Shown here in pieces: positions 23,685-33,197 of a DNA stretch of 41,920 nt; the first letter of the stretch is position 1; each line of letters starts with the position of its first letter. The translations under genes were made by a program, and so were the position numbers. The notes below the pieces were generated by a model, which worked only from the letters and a program-made list of their open reading frames with translations, searched no databases and had not been told where the DNA came from. Location of the stretch: positions 1 through 41,920 of the forward strand of contig NZ_JABEPR010000011.1 of assembly GCF_013044515.1 (NCBI RefSeq), written 5' to 3'. Source of the stretch: Sphingomonas sp. ID1715. Its GTDB lineage: Bacteria; Pseudomonadota; Alphaproteobacteria; Sphingomonadales; Sphingomonadaceae.

Positions 23685-25094
23685 TTAGACATCAAACACC
23701 TGAGATGCGACCAGCAACAACCCCCATGCCATCAGGCCGCCAAGCAAGGCAAAGGGGATCGAGCGAGCAATGGAGCCGATAACTTCCGCAGATCGCATCC
23801 CCGTACTGCGACCGACGACGAACAGATACACTGCGTAGAACACGAAGCCGGATACAGCATAGGCTTCCGCGACGATGTCCATTGCGACGAGAAGGGACAG
23901 TGCAACTGCGGCCAAGCGGAGAACCAGCCCTCCGATCTGAAGCACCATCGCGGCTTGCTGCCGACCGACGATGTGCAAGGCCGTCGATACCGGGACCGCA
24001 AGCAGCTGCATGAAGAACCATGGCGCCATCCATGCAGCCAGGGTTCCTGCCCGGTCCCAGCCTGGCCCAAACACAAGCCCGAAAATCCTTGGCGACAAAA
24101 CCGCAATCAGCATCAGCGGCCCGGCGGAAAGACGTGCAAGGTGCGTGATCGTGACGCTGGTATAATCTGCCAGTTGCCCCTCGCGGAATCTCTCGGGCGC
24201 CTGGGAGATGTAAATTTGGCCGACGGCGTTGCCCACCAGAGCCATAGGCATCTGCAGCAGGAAGATGGCGAGTGTCAGATAGCCTGCCTCAGGCGTATCA
24301 GTCAGCGCGGCGATGAGAAGCATCGGAGCATGAATGGACGCCGCATTGGCGAGCGCTTCCCACGTCGAAAACAGCGGGAATCGGCGGTATTTGGAGACAG
24401 CCTGAGCAATGCCCCGCAGAGACACGCTCCGTAGAGACACCCGATTCTTGATAAGCACAGCGCAGCCCAGCCAAGCTGAGCCGGCACCATAATTGAATAG
24501 CTGCCCTACAATCAGGCCGAGCGGAGCATAGCCTGCGAGGCCGAGGGAAATCTGCCCAACCGCCGCCGAGGTCGATTGGGCAATCCGACTGCTGGCGATA
24601 CCTGCAAAGCTCTTATGCCGGACAAACCACATCTGAAGGGCCAGGTAGGTGCCGCCTATCGTCACTCCCACGGGCAACAACCAAAGCCATCCCTCAAGCG
24701 CTGGCTGCTTCAGCAATGAAAAAACCGATTGGGGGAGCAGCGCGATCGTAACGCCCAAGACCACCGCCACCGCCAATGCAGTGAGAACCGACAAGACCAG
24801 CAGGTCGGCTGCTTCGGTTTCATCTTCTGGCAATGGGATCGCCATATCAAAGCGCAGGCACGCTGCTGCCGAAAATATCCCGACCAAACTGGAAAAGGCG
24901 GCTGCGACACTGAAATCAGCAGGCGTAAACAAGCGCGTGCTGATCGGCATCGACAATGCGGTGATCGTGTGGGCTGCGACCGTACCTCCAACCAGCACGG
25001 CAATCGAGCGCACGACCCCTTGGCGCAGGAACGTCGCAAAGTACGACTTCGCCCCCGCCCAATGCCGGTCCATTCGAAACGCCTTATTCGCCAC
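23685..25094 (-). CDS. wzx: Lipid-linked oligosaccharide flippase, Wzx-like
   Basis: A 469-residue member of the MOP/Wzx superfamily with about 12-14 membrane helices. The N-terminal helices (SIAVLVGGTVAAHTITALSMPISTR, then FTPADFSVAAAFSSLVGIF) contain the family's conserved PISTRLFTPADF-like turn. It would move undecaprenyl-PP-linked repeats to the periplasm. The start is GTG 25094 or ATG 25073; the latter has AAGG 8-11 bases upstream and is equally plausible. It sits between the aminotransferase gene (38 bp) and the Wzy-like gene. Confidence 0.88.
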   Translation of the reverse strand: MANKAFRMDRHWAGAKSYFATFLRQGVVRSIAVLVGGTVAAHTITALSMPISTRLFTPADFSVAAAFSSLVGIFSAAACLRFDMAIPLPEDETEAADLLVLSVLTALAVAVVLGVTIALLPQSVFSLLKQPALEGWLWLLPVGVTIGGTYLALQMWFVRHKSFAGIASSRIAQSTSAAVGQISLGLAGYAPLGLIVGQLFNYGAGSAWLGCAVLIKNRVSLRSVSLRGIAQAVSKYRRFPLFSTWEALANAASIHAPMLLIAALTDTPEAGYLTLAIFLLQMPMALVGNAVGQIYISQAPERFREGQLADYTSVTITHLARLSAGPLMLIAVLSPRIFGLVFGPGWDRAGTLAAWMAPWFFMQLLAVPVSTALHIVGRQQAAMVLQIGGLVLRLAAVALSLLVAMDIVAEAYAVSGFVFYAVYLFVVGRSTGMRSAEVIGSIARSIPFALLGGLMAWGLLLVASQVFDV

Positions 25095-25132
25095 CCGTCA
25101 GGAACGCCTCTTATATGGCGCGGTGAAGGCGA

Positions 25133-26260
25133 TTACGCTGCCCTCGCCGATATCCCCGCCTTTCCCAAAACATCTATGATGTCACGTTGTGCGTCCTCGG
25201 TGAGATACGGATGCATCGGCAGGCTCATCACCTGCTGACTTGCCTTCAAACTATGCTCAAGCTTGCCTGAAACACGACAAGCGTCCTTGTACGCCGGTTG
25301 GCGATCGAGCGGTATCGGATAGTGGACTGCCGTTGGCACTCCCTGCTCTCCCAATAGGGCAACAGCCGCATCGCGGTTGTGAGACAAGACCGTGAATTGT
25401 CCCCATACCGACGTGCGATCGGGCACCACGCGGATCGGCGTCACACCCGGCACCTCGCGCAGCAACTCAAGATAGCGGTCGCCAATCGCGATCCGCGCCG
25501 CCACCTCCTCGTCGAACGTGTCCAGCTTCGCCAACAGAATGGCGGCCTGTATGGTGTCGAGCCGACCGCCAACGCCGACCCGATCATGCTGGTAGCGCTT
25601 GCTCTGGCCGTGAACCCTGATCTCGCGCATCGCCTGGGCGAGGCCGTCGTCGTCGGTGAAGATCGCGCCGCCGTCGCCGTAGCAGCCCAAGGGCTTGCTT
25701 GGGAAAAAGCTGGTGCAGCCGATGGTCGACACGCCGCAGCTCCGCCGGCCCTTATAGGTGGCGCCGAAGCTTTGGGCGGCGTCCTCGATCACCGGGATAT
25801 CCCCATGACGCGCGGCGATCGCGTTGATCGCGTCCATGTCCGCGCACTGACCGTAGAGCGACACCGGCATGATCGCCTTGGTGCGCGGCGTGATAGCCGC
25901 CTCGATCAGGTTCGCATCGATGTTGCAGTCGGCCAGGTCGATGTCGACAAAGACTGGCGTTGCGCCCACCAGGACAATCACTTCTGCGGTTGCCGCGAAG
26001 GTGAAAGGGGTGGTGATCACCTCGTCGCCCGGGCCGATGCCGAGCGCCATCAGCGCGATCAGCAGCGCTTCCGTGCCGGAGGCTACGCCGATGCAGTGCC
26101 TGACACCTACATAGGCCGCTAGGCGCTCCTCAAGCTCGCCGATCTCCGGCCCCATGATGTAGCGGCCATGCTCGAGCACCTGTGCGATGCGCGCGTCGAT
26201 GGATGGCTTGAGCGCGCGATACTGCGCCTTCAGGTCGATGAATTCGATTTTATCACTCAT
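25133..26260 (-). CDS. wbpE: PLP-dependent sugar aminotransferase, WbpE/WlbC-like (DegT/DnrJ/EryC1/StrS)
   Basis: A 375-residue enzyme from ATG 26260, which overlaps the acetyltransferase gene by 8 bp. Motifs are [10 protein letters not shown] at the start, GVASGTEAL (phosphate binding), [11 protein letters not shown] and the PLP lysine in [15 protein letters not shown]. It converts UDP-3-keto-GlcNAcA, the WbpB product, into UDP-GlcNAc3NA using glutamate. An extended start at 26326 would lie inside the upstream gene and adds a non-conserved tail. The neighbours wbpD, wbpB and wbpA complete the pathway. Cytoplasmic dimer by family. Confidence 0.93.
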   Translation of the reverse strand: MSDKIEFIDLKAQYRALKPSIDARIAQVLEHGRYIMGPEIGELEERLAAYVGVRHCIGVASGTEALLIALMALGIGPGDEVITTPFTFAATAEVIVLVGATPVFVDIDLADCNIDANLIEAAITPRTKAIMPVSLYGQCADMDAINAIAARHGDIPVIEDAAQSFGATYKGRRSCGVSTIGCTSFFPSKPLGCYGDGGAIFTDDDGLAQAMREIRVHGQSKRYQHDRVGVGGRLDTIQAAILLAKLDTFDEEVAARIAIGDRYLELLREVPGVTPIRVVPDRTSVWGQFTVLSHNRDAAVALLGEQGVPTAVHYPIPLDRQPAYKDACRVSGKLEHSLKASQQVMSLPMHPYLTEDAQRDIIDVLGKAGISARAA

Positions 26261-26810
26261 GTCCAACGCAGCTTTCCGAGTTGATTGTGTAGGTGCGGCC
26301 GCATTCGCATCGCACTTCGCCTTCACCTGCCAGACGTAGGCCGCAGCGGCACATCCATCCCGCGCGACGGGCGGGGACGCCTACCATCAACGCGTACGGC
26401 ACAACATCGCGATTGACCACGCTGCCGGCGCCGATGAACGCATGCTCGCCGATTGTCACGCCGCAGACGATCGTGCAGTTCGCGCCCAATGTGGCGCCGC
26501 GCTTGACCAGCGTCGGGCGATATTCGTCCTTGCGCGAAACGGCTGAGCGCGGGTTGTAGACGTTGGTAAACACCATGCTGGGCCCGCAGAAGACATCGTC
26601 TTCCAGCCGTACCGCGTCATAGACCGAGACATTGTTCTGGATCTTCACATTGTCGCCGATGATGACGTCGTTGGCGACGAACACATTCTGTCCCAGAGAG
26701 CATCCCGCACCTATTCTGGCGCCGGCGCAGACATGGGTCCAATGCCAGATCCTGGTTCCCGCTCCGACGACGGCCCCTGCGTCGACAATCGCCGTTTCGT
26801 GAATGCTCAC
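26253..26810 (-). CDS. wbpD: UDP-GlcNAc3NA N-acetyltransferase, WbpD/WlbB-like (hexapeptide)
   Basis: A 185-residue left-handed beta-helix acetyltransferase built from hexapeptide repeats ([30 protein letters not shown]...), with NVYNPRS and the catalytic-region [16 protein letters not shown]. The C terminus has a small CxC...CxC zinc-ribbon-like tail ([16 protein letters not shown]), also seen in WbpD/WlbB relatives. It would acetylate the 3-amino group to give UDP-2,3-diacetamido-2,3-dideoxy-glucuronate. Its start overlaps the wbpB stop by ATGA and its end overlaps the wbpE start by 8 bp. Confidence 0.93.
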   Translation of the reverse strand: MSIHETAIVDAGAVVGAGTRIWHWTHVCAGARIGAGCSLGQNVFVANDVIIGDNVKIQNNVSVYDAVRLEDDVFCGPSMVFTNVYNPRSAVSRKDEYRPTLVKRGATLGANCTIVCGVTIGEHAFIGAGSVVNRDVVPYALMVGVPARRAGWMCRCGLRLAGEGEVRCECGRTYTINSESCVGHE

Positions 26811-27874
26811 GCGCCGCGGTCCAGCGGTAGAGCGACGCGCTTGCCCTCGCGGGCCGCCCGATAGATCGCGGTCAGCAGTTCCAGCGACTTCAGACCGGAG
26901 CGGCCATCGGTTTCGGGCTCCGCCTGCCCGCGCAGCACGTCAATCACGTTCCGGTAGTAGAGCGGATGGCCGAAGCCGTAGACGGACGTCGTCTGATAGC
27001 TGGCCTCCCTGATCATCTCGTCATCGGGGTGCGGTTCTGCGAACTGCCATTCCTGCACTTCGTTCACCGCCACGCCCCCGATACGGGCTGTGCCCTTCTC
27101 ACCGAGGATCGTGATGCTGCCCTCGAGATTCTTAGGGTAGGTCAGCATCGTCACACTAAGGCTGCCCAGCGCACCCGACCGCCAGCGCAGGCTCGCAACA
27201 GCGGTGTCCTCCGCCTCGATCTTGCGGCCAAGCGTCGCGGAATAGGCCTGGACGCTTTCCACCGGCCCGATCAGCCAGTCGAGCAGGTCGATATAATGGC
27301 TCGCCTGGTTCATCAGCGCGCCGCCGTCAAACTCCCAGGTGCCACGCCATTTGGCAGCGTCGTAATAGTCTTGGGGGCGCTGCCAGAACACGTTCAATGC
27401 CACGAGATAGATGCGGCCGAAGCGCTCGGCCTCGATTGCGCGCTTCAGCATCTGCAAGGTGGCGTTGCGCCGGTTCTGCTTGACGACGAACAGCTGCACG
27501 CCCGCTTCGTCGCATTCTCGCACCATGCGCAAACCATCGGACCAGCGGGTCGCCATCGGCTTTTCCGACACGATATGACGGCCGCTGCGGGCGACGGCAA
27601 TCGCCTGGGATGGGTGGAGGCCGCTGGGCGTTGTCAGGATCACCGCGTCGGCAGTCGTGCTGCCCAGCATCGCATCAAGTGTGGCATGCCCCGTGGCGCC
27701 GGTTTCGGCGACGGCTGCCTGCAAGGCGGCGGGGTTGACGTCGCAGACGTCGACCAGCTCGGCATCATCGGCGTGGGTGGCGAGTGCGCCGAGATGGTTC
27801 TTCGATATGCGTCCGCAGCCGACCAGGGCAAAACGAACCTTGCGCCCCGTGACGGGCGAAGAAGAAGCGGTCAT
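26807..27874 (-). CDS. wbpB: NAD-dependent sugar dehydrogenase, WbpB/WlbA-like (Gfo/Idh/MocA)
   Basis: A 355-residue oxidoreductase with a Rossmann motif ([19 protein letters not shown]) and the family's catalytic-lysine EKP motif (HIVSEKPMA). Further conserved features are QNRRN and the catalytic-region [18 protein letters not shown]. It oxidises C3 of UDP-GlcNAcA to the 3-keto sugar, which WbpE aminates. Adjacent genes overlap or lie within 5 bp (wbpA upstream, wbpD downstream). The identity follows from the motifs and the complete wbpA-B-D-E set. Confidence 0.93.
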   Translation of the reverse strand: MTASSSPVTGRKVRFALVGCGRISKNHLGALATHADDAELVDVCDVNPAALQAAVAETGATGHATLDAMLGSTTADAVILTTPSGLHPSQAIAVARSGRHIVSEKPMATRWSDGLRMVRECDEAGVQLFVVKQNRRNATLQMLKRAIEAERFGRIYLVALNVFWQRPQDYYDAAKWRGTWEFDGGALMNQASHYIDLLDWLIGPVESVQAYSATLGRKIEAEDTAVASLRWRSGALGSLSVTMLTYPKNLEGSITILGEKGTARIGGVAVNEVQEWQFAEPHPDDEMIREASYQTTSVYGFGHPLYYRNVIDVLRGQAEPETDGRSGLKSLELLTAIYRAAREGKRVALPLDRGA

Positions 27875-27879
27875 TGTGG

Positions 27880-29184
27880 TCAGGCTTTCACGACATTGGC
27901 GGCAGCCGGCAGCCGCCCCCGGCTGTCGACGACCAGAGACGCGTGCTTCGAGATTAGCTCATAATCGAAGCGATCATGGTCGGTCGCGAGCAGGATGCAA
28001 TCGAACTCGCCCACATTCTGCTCGGTGAGAGTGACGCTCGATAGATCGAAGTGGTGCTCGCGCGTTTCCGGGAAAACGGGCACGTGCGGGTCGGAATAGC
28101 TCACTTCGGCGCCGGCATCGCGGAGCTTTTCCATCAGGATCACAGAGGGAGATTCCCGCATGTCGTCGACATTCTTCTTGTAGGCAATTCCGAGCACCAG
28201 GATCTTGCTGCCCTTGAGTGGCTTCATGCGGTCGTTGAGCGCGCTGGCAAGCTTCATCATCACATAGTCGGGCATGGCCGAGTTAACTTCGCCGGCGAGC
28301 TCGATGAAGCGGGTGTGGACGCCGTATTCGCGTGCCTTCCAAGTGAGATAGAACGGGTCGATCGGGATGCAGTGCCCACCCAAGCCCGGCCCCGGCTGAT
28401 AGGCGGTGAAGCCAAACGGCTTGGTCGCAGCGGCGGCGATCACCTCGTGAATGTCGATGTCGAGCTTGTCGGCGACGATCTTCATTTCATTGACGAGGCC
28501 GATATTGACGGCGCGGTGGATGTTCTCGAGCAGCTTGGTGAGCTCGGCCGCGCGCGTGGAACTGACCGGCACCAGGCGATCGATGACGTGGACGTAAAGC
28601 GCGAGCCCGACATCGAGGCATGCCGGCGTGCTGCCGCCAACGATCTTCGGAATCGTATTGGTAGTGAAATCCGGGTTGCCCGGATCCTCGCGCTCTGGCG
28701 AGTAGACGAGGAAAATGTCCTCGCCGATCTTGTGTCCGGCCCGTTCAATCCGTGGGCCGAGCTCCTCGTCTGTGGTGCCGGGATAAGTGGTGCTCTCCAG
28801 CGAAACGACCTGCCCAGGCCGCAGATATGGCAGCAACGAGTTGAGCGTATCGAGAACGAAGGAAAGATCGGGCTCCCGGTGCTTCGTCAGTGGTGTCGGG
28901 ACGCAGAGGATCAAGGCGTCCGCCTCCCCCACCCGCGAAAAATCGGTGGTAGCGCTGAAGCCGCGTGTGCGTGCGGCCGCGATGGCGGAGGATGGGATAT
29001 GCTCGATCAGCGTCTCGCCGTCGTTCAGCCGCGCGACCTTGCCGGCGTGAATGTCGAAACCCAGAACCGGATAGCCGACATCCGAGAAGCGCAGGGCGAG
29101 CGGCAGCCCCACATAGCCGAGACCCACAATACCGATCACCGCTGTCTTGTTCTCAAATCTCTCGATCAAACCAGTCCGGAACAC
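27880..29184 (-). CDS. wbpA: UDP-GlcNAc 6-dehydrogenase, WbpA/WecC-like nucleotide sugar dehydrogenase
   Basis: A 434-residue UDP-glucose/GDP-mannose dehydrogenase-family protein. The N-terminal NAD site is [17 protein letters not shown], the central Glu-containing segment is [15 protein letters not shown], and the catalytic Cys lies in [16 protein letters not shown]. The UDP-binding C-terminal domain starts with [20 protein letters not shown]. It oxidises UDP-GlcNAc to UDP-GlcNAcA, the first step of UDP-GlcNAc3NAcA synthesis. It is the second gene of the distal operon, 38 bp after the initiating transferase. Confidence 0.93.
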   Translation of the reverse strand: MFRTGLIERFENKTAVIGIVGLGYVGLPLALRFSDVGYPVLGFDIHAGKVARLNDGETLIEHIPSSAIAAARTRGFSATTDFSRVGEADALILCVPTPLTKHREPDLSFVLDTLNSLLPYLRPGQVVSLESTTYPGTTDEELGPRIERAGHKIGEDIFLVYSPEREDPGNPDFTTNTIPKIVGGSTPACLDVGLALYVHVIDRLVPVSSTRAAELTKLLENIHRAVNIGLVNEMKIVADKLDIDIHEVIAAAATKPFGFTAYQPGPGLGGHCIPIDPFYLTWKAREYGVHTRFIELAGEVNSAMPDYVMMKLASALNDRMKPLKGSKILVLGIAYKKNVDDMRESPSVILMEKLRDAGAEVSYSDPHVPVFPETREHHFDLSSVTLTEQNVGEFDCILLATDHDRFDYELISKHASLVVDSRGRLPAAANVVKA

Positions 29185-29222
29185 AAATCCTCCGCGTTAT
29201 GTAAAACCTGGAATCAATCCGC

Positions 29223-30503
29223 CTATTTGGCGCCGTTCCCAGAAAACATCGTCTTGATCGTTCTGACAACAATCAGAATATCAATCCAAAGTGAGTAGTT
29301 CTTGATATAGTAAAAATCATAGTAGAGTTTGCTACGAACCTGCTCCACATCAGCGACATGCCCCTGCATGACCTGTGCCCATCCAGTAATCCCAGGTCGC
29401 ACGATATGCCGATATCGGTAGAACGGGATTTCGGACTCATACCAACTGGACAGAACGGCGGCTTCTGGCCGCGGTCCAATCCAGCTCATTTCGCGTTTCA
29501 CGATATTGATTATCTGCGGAAGCTCGTCGATTCTCGTTCTACGCAGAAATCTACCGAGGCGGGTAATTCGATCATCATTTTCGCGTGTTATCGCGGCGTC
29601 CAAGCCTCCTTTATCGGCTTCGTGACGGTTTCTCATCGTCCGGAACTTGTAAACTGTGAAGGGCTGCCCTCGGAAGCCGACCCGTTGCTGACTGAAAATC
29701 GAAGGCCCTGGCGAGTCAATTCGAATGAGCACGGCTACGATGACAAGCAAGGGTGCGAGCAACACCAAAGCGAGGACTGAAGTGACGAAATCAACAATAT
29801 GCTTGGGGACCATGTAGGCGCTTGGCGGAGACAAGGTTCCGAAGCTCGTTTCCGAAAGATGCTCGAGCTCGACGCGCCCGGTCAGCGATTCAATTAAATG
29901 CTTGCGTTGGTAAACCGGCACGCCAGCCAGGGCGAAATCGGCGATCCGCCTCTCCCATTCGATCGGCAAATCCCGCCGTAGATCGACGGCAACCGCTTCC
30001 AGGCCCAGAACATCATGGTCTGGATCGCACAGGGTGAGCCATTCGACGCCGGCGACATCAAGCGGCTCATCTAAGTGGTCTTCTAGGGCAAGAACCCCGA
30101 CCTTCAGCCTCTTTCGGCCGAACACTCCAGAGTAGCCGATATAAAATATGACAATCGCGGAAATGTACGAGCCGGCGAGCACCCAACGGCTATAATCTAG
30201 CCGAAGCATCAACAGCACCACGACCAATATACCGAAAGACACCGAAAAGCCGGGAATGATGGACGCGGCTTTTTCGACGCCGGGATAGCGCCCTACGTTT
30301 CGGATCAACAGGATGCCTAGGAGGATTGCGACACCACCGCCCCACATAGCGTTGATCGTTGCTGTAATTCCCTCTCCGACACTATCGGGCCCTACGATCG
30401 CTAGTCGCACGAGTGGAGCGATTGAAAGAGCTACCAGCCCCCAGAAAAACTGCCATCGTAATCGATGCCAGTGACTATGCCTTGAAAGAAGACTACCAGT
30501 CAT
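29223..30503 (-). CDS. Polyprenyl-phosphate sugar-1-phosphate transferase (WcaJ/PssY-type initiating enzyme)
   Basis: A ~426-residue protein from ATG 30503; a TTG at 30527 would add eight residues. The N-terminal half has about four membrane helices (FFWGLVALSIAPLVRLA; AILLGILLIRN; FSVSFGILVVVLLML; GSYISAIVIFYIGYSG) and a soluble segment. The C-terminal bacterial sugar transferase domain has a membrane-dipping helix (FVTSVLALVLLAPLLVIVAV), SPGPSIFSQQRVGF, VYKFRTMR, TRIDELPQIINIVKREMSWIGPRPE and RPGITGWAQV. It loads the first sugar phosphate onto undecaprenyl phosphate. The substrate (hexose or HexNAc) cannot be decided. First gene of the distal operon. Confidence 0.92.
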   Translation of the reverse strand: MTGSLLSRHSHWHRLRWQFFWGLVALSIAPLVRLAIVGPDSVGEGITATINAMWGGGVAILLGILLIRNVGRYPGVEKAASIIPGFSVSFGILVVVLLMLRLDYSRWVLAGSYISAIVIFYIGYSGVFGRKRLKVGVLALEDHLDEPLDVAGVEWLTLCDPDHDVLGLEAVAVDLRRDLPIEWERRIADFALAGVPVYQRKHLIESLTGRVELEHLSETSFGTLSPPSAYMVPKHIVDFVTSVLALVLLAPLLVIVAVLIRIDSPGPSIFSQQRVGFRGQPFTVYKFRTMRNRHEADKGGLDAAITRENDDRITRLGRFLRRTRIDELPQIINIVKREMSWIGPRPEAAVLSSWYESEIPFYRYRHIVRPGITGWAQVMQGHVADVEQVRSKLYYDFYYIKNYSLWIDILIVVRTIKTMFSGNGAK

Positions 30504-30812
30504 CAAATCACGTACCTGGTGGCCCAATCGCCAGTTCCAGCAACACCGAACAGCGCCAATGTCCTTCCTTCAGACCAGTCGCTGCAGTTCGGCACCACTC
30601 GTCCTTCTCGATTTTAGCGCCTTGAGTTGTCGTTCGATCGAGCGGGAGCCCAAGAGAACATAGCGGAGAGTGTCCGCGACGATTTAACAATAGCCGGTGA
30701 TCTCTGGCCACGGCCCCTTACCCGCGGGGCCGCCGCCTAGCAGGAGCGCCTCTAATCGACAATATCTAACGACTTCGGAGCGGCTCGTCCCAAACTCCGG
30801 CAACCTCACGCG
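30504..30812. other. Intergenic junction between EPS locus and plasmid partition genes
   Basis: This 309-bp stretch has no credible gene. It should contain the promoter of the distal EPS operon (minus strand). A TAAAAT on the minus strand near 30612-30617 is a possible -10, but I find no matching -35. A GC-rich hairpin, GGCCCC/GGGGCC at 30712-30731, lies beyond the end of the partition operon but lacks a T-run. This is also the boundary where cargo meets backbone. Confidence 0.4.
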
Positions 30813-31076
30813 TCACTCTCCGACCGGGCTCTCGCCGTACTTCCTAAGCACGTCGTCGAAAGCTTCGGTCATCAATGCCTGAAGGCTGCGGCCTTGGCGG
30901 CGGGCCAACATGTGGAGGCTGAGTGACATCTCCGGGCTGAAGAAGCCGGCGATCTGCTTGCGGCCTTGGCGGCTCGCAGGGCCTTTGCCGCCCTCCCCTG
31001 CCCCAGATTGCGGTGCTGCGGTTGATGCTACCGGCACTGCACTCTTTAGGTTCCCGAATTTTGACCTGGCGCTCAT
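30813..31076 (-). CDS. Ribbon-helix-helix partition partner of ParA
   Basis: An 87-residue product from ATG 31076, which overlaps the parA stop by ATGA. The first ~40 residues are a flexible Gly/Ser/Ala-rich basic tail. The C-terminal ~45 residues form a ribbon-helix-helix unit (RKQIAGFFSPEMSLSLHMLARRQGRSLQALMTEAFDDVL). The layout matches small ParG/Omega-type centromere-binding proteins, whose mobile N-terminal tail stimulates the ParA ATPase while the RHH dimer binds the centromere and represses the operon. A longer frame from 31130 would lie inside parA and is not needed. Function is inferred from fold and coupling to parA. Confidence 0.78.
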   Translation of the reverse strand: MSARSKFGNLKSAVPVASTAAPQSGAGEGGKGPASRQGRKQIAGFFSPEMSLSLHMLARRQGRSLQALMTEAFDDVLRKYGESPVGE

Positions 31077-31726
31077 GCGGCGACCTTTCTCTTGCGGGGT
31101 TGCGGAACGTCGAGTTGTCGACACGTCCACTTGTAGAGCTGTTGAACTTCAGTGGCAGCCTTGCCGCTGGGCTCTAGCTCGATGACGGTGCGTCCCTCGG
31201 CCGAGGCGTGGCGATAGGCGGCGCGGTCGGGCAGCAGGATGGGGCATGGCGGCACGCCGAAGCTGTTCACCAGCTCGCCTGCTTCCTGGTAGATGCGCGG
31301 GGCGTTGGGCGGGCCGGCGGTGAAGACCACGAACGCGGGCTTCTTCAGCAGTTGGACGAGCTTGGCCGACAGCTGGATCGCGGCCAGGTCGAAAGCGCTC
31401 GGGCGGCACGGGATCAGCACCAGGTCGGCGATCTCGACGGCTGCACGGGCCGCGCTGTCGGCATGGGGCGGCGTGTCGATGACGATCAGCTCCGCCCCCT
31501 GCCCTGCTGCCTGGGCCGCTTTGGCGGCAAGCCGGGGCGGCGGGCTGTCGATCACCTCCGGCGGCGCATCCTGGCGCCACGCCGCCCATTGGCTGGCGGT
31601 CGCCTGCGGGTCGGTGTCGATCACCAGCGCGACGCGGCCTGCGTCCTGAGCGGCGGCGGCAAGATGAAGGGCGAGCGTGGTTTTCCCCGCCCCACCTTTT
31701 TGACTGATAATCGCGATCGTCGGCAT
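31073..31726 (-). CDS. parA: ParA-family plasmid partition ATPase
   Basis: A 217-residue small (type Ib-like) ParA. The deviant Walker A is ISQKGGAGKTTLALHLAAAA at the N terminus, Walker A' is LVIDTDPQATASQWAAW and Walker B is LIVIDTPPH. It lacks the N-terminal DNA-binding extension of type Ia ParA, so operon repression probably falls to the RHH partner. It dimerises on ATP, binds nucleoid DNA non-specifically and positions plasmid copies. Upstream 31727-31800 carries short repeated motifs that could be the operator or centromere. Confidence 0.94.
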   Translation of the reverse strand: MPTIAIISQKGGAGKTTLALHLAAAAQDAGRVALVIDTDPQATASQWAAWRQDAPPEVIDSPPPRLAAKAAQAAGQGAELIVIDTPPHADSAARAAVEIADLVLIPCRPSAFDLAAIQLSAKLVQLLKKPAFVVFTAGPPNAPRIYQEAGELVNSFGVPPCPILLPDRAAYRHASAEGRTVIELEPSGKAATEVQQLYKWTCRQLDVPQPRKRKVAA

Positions 31727-31803
31727 GACGGCTCTTCTACCTGTCTACACGCCGACAATGCAACATGTATGCGTGCATAAGGTTCGAGGCCTCTACGTGT
31801 CGA
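31727..31803. promoter_or_regulatory. parA upstream region with repeated TCTAC motifs, candidate promoter/centromere
   Basis: TCTAC occurs at 31736-31740, 31744-31748 and 31792-31796, twice followed by a GTGT- or ACGC-like block. On the minus strand TCGACA, 18 bp, then TATGCA forms a weak sigma-70-like promoter reading into parA. RHH partition proteins bind arrays of short repeats at such positions. Three copies are few, so this is tentative. Confidence 0.3.
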
Positions 31804-31976
31804 TAGCAAGCGACAGGTCGCAGATGCCGTTCTCGATGATAAGGATGCGGCCGAAATCGCTTGCTCCCATTGGGGAGCATTGCGGCGCCGAAGGCGACGC
31901 TTGGGCGGTGGGCCGGGTTTCGATTCTCGCTTTGTTGTTTGGGCGGTCCTGTTGTTCTGGCCGTCAGGCCGTGCTT

Positions 31977-31995
31977 GTCGGCCGACTAGGCCGAC
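31977..31995. terminator. Hairpin over the stop codon of the HTH replication gene
   Basis: A perfect 7-bp stem, GTCGGCC/GGCCGAC, with loop GACTA contains the minus-strand TAG stop (31988-31986) within the loop. There is no T-run on either side, so it may be only an attenuating or stabilising structure. Confidence 0.35.
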
Positions 31996-32792
31996 GCAAT
32001 TGTCCCGTTGTTATAAGATTTCAGTAGCGGTTGCGGATGGTTTTGAGACTCACGCTCGGCAGCGTCGATGCGCGCGCCGAGCCGCGCCAACAGCCGGCCA
32101 AGCTCTCCGCCCACCGTTGTCTCGGCGAGCTCCCGGCAGGACAGGCCCCCGTGCATCGCCGCCAGCTCCTCGACGCGGTCTGCCAGTCGCTGCACTGCAT
32201 CGGCTGGCAGGGGAGCAGGGCGGAGCCAGCGCGGCAAGAGGCCGAGCAGGCGTTCGGGCAGGGTGGGGCGGTAGGCGTTGGACGTCTGCTCGTAACGCGG
32301 GCCCGGCCCCTCGGCGGTGACCCGCTTGCAGCGGCGCTGGCGGATCAGGAACCCGGCCGCCTCGAGCAGATGAAGGGCGCGGGCCACCGTAGCGCGCCCG
32401 AGCGCAGTCGCTTCCGCCAGATAATCATAGGTCGGAAACACGCGCCCCCCGTTCAGCCGGGCAAGCGTGCAGATCTCCTCATAGACGCGAACTGCACCGG
32501 CGGTGAGCGCCGCAAGCGCCCGTTCCGCGGCTGACAGCTCGCGTCCTTCAGTTCGTGCGAGCCGCTTCAACCGCCGTCCCGCATCGACAGCAGCGCGTGC
32601 CATCCGCAGCAGGCGGTCGGTCTCGCCCTTGGCGGGCACGGCAAAGAAACCTTCCTCGAACGTTCCCGCTTCAAGGCTGCCACGCAGCACCGGCGCGCCT
32701 GTGCGGTGCACGGCGCCACTCCGCTGGGGCCCGCGCACTCGAATGCCCTTCAGCGCCAGCGCCGTCGCCTGGCTCAGGGTATAAGCCGTCAT
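31986..32792 (-). CDS. Helix-turn-helix plasmid replication-associated protein
   Basis: A 268-residue protein from ATG 32792, which has GAGGGG 8-13 bases upstream; longer starts at 32807 and 32948 are less likely. Residues ~85-160 contain a winged-helix region (LTAGAVRVYEEICTLARLNGGRVFPTYDYLAEATALGRATVARALHLLEAAGFL) like those of plasmid replication and copy-control proteins. The rest is Arg/Ala/Leu-rich helix. It lies between parA and repA on the same strand, the usual place of an auxiliary replication protein in alphaproteobacterial plasmids. It may act as a second initiator or a regulator; sequence alone does not decide. Confidence 0.72.
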   Translation of the reverse strand: MTAYTLSQATALALKGIRVRGPQRSGAVHRTGAPVLRGSLEAGTFEEGFFAVPAKGETDRLLRMARAAVDAGRRLKRLARTEGRELSAAERALAALTAGAVRVYEEICTLARLNGGRVFPTYDYLAEATALGRATVARALHLLEAAGFLIRQRRCKRVTAEGPGPRYEQTSNAYRPTLPERLLGLLPRWLRPAPLPADAVQRLADRVEELAAMHGGLSCRELAETTVGGELGRLLARLGARIDAAERESQNHPQPLLKSYNNGTIASA

Positions 32793-32959
32793 CGTCCATC
32801 CCCTCATGGGGCTGGGACCGGAGACAAAAATGATCCGTGGCGCGAAACACGCATCCTTGAACCGATGTTCGTTTGGGAGTATCAGGAGGGGGTCTTCCTC
32901 AGAGCTTGGATGACCCCGGATCGACGTCGCCAAACGTCGCTCCATCAAATCCCTGGGAT

Positions 32960-32988
32960 GCCCGGCCTTCGCGCCGGGCTTTCCTTTA
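32960..32988 (+). terminator. Rho-independent terminator-like hairpin
   Basis: GCCCGGC (32960-32966) pairs with GCCGGGC (32973-32979) around loop CTTCGC, followed by TTTCCTTTA. The T-run lies on the plus strand, so it would stop plus-strand transcripts. The stretch 32793-33197 otherwise holds only the iteron array. It may shield the minus-strand replication genes from antisense reading. Confidence 0.6.
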
Positions 32989-33081
32989 TCTGGTCACAGC
33001 CGCTTCCTTACCTGCACGCCGGCCCATGCGCGGCGCGGCTCCGAATGTCGCAGGGAACGCCGATGTAGGAAAGCGTTCACG

Positions 33082-33193
33082 GTTCGTGCTTTCGAGTATT
33101 TAGGCCGAAAAAAGTTCGTGCTTTCGGATATTAAAGCCCGTTCCATTCGTGCTTTCGAGTAGGAATTCGCTCGAAAGTTCGTGCTTTTGAGTA
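33082..33193 (+). repeat. Four direct iterons downstream of repA (candidate origin)
   Basis: Copies of a TTCGTGCTTTCGAGTA-type sequence start at 33082, 33114, 33145 and 33177. The starts are 32, 31 and 32 bp apart, close to three helical turns, so bound RepA would lie on one face of the DNA. The last two copies extend to GTAGGAA; the first two diverge at that end. Iterons next to an RPA-family repA are typical of the replication origin. No DnaA box was recognised. Confidence 0.82.
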
Positions 33194-33197
33194 GGAA

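Noticed and set aside
28051-29298. 415-codon plus-strand open frame
   Set aside because: Antisense to wbpA, which carries all its catalytic motifs.
30712-30731. GGCCCC/GGGGCC hairpin as terminator of the partition operon
   Set aside because: No T-run on the relevant strand, and such GC stems are frequent here by chance.
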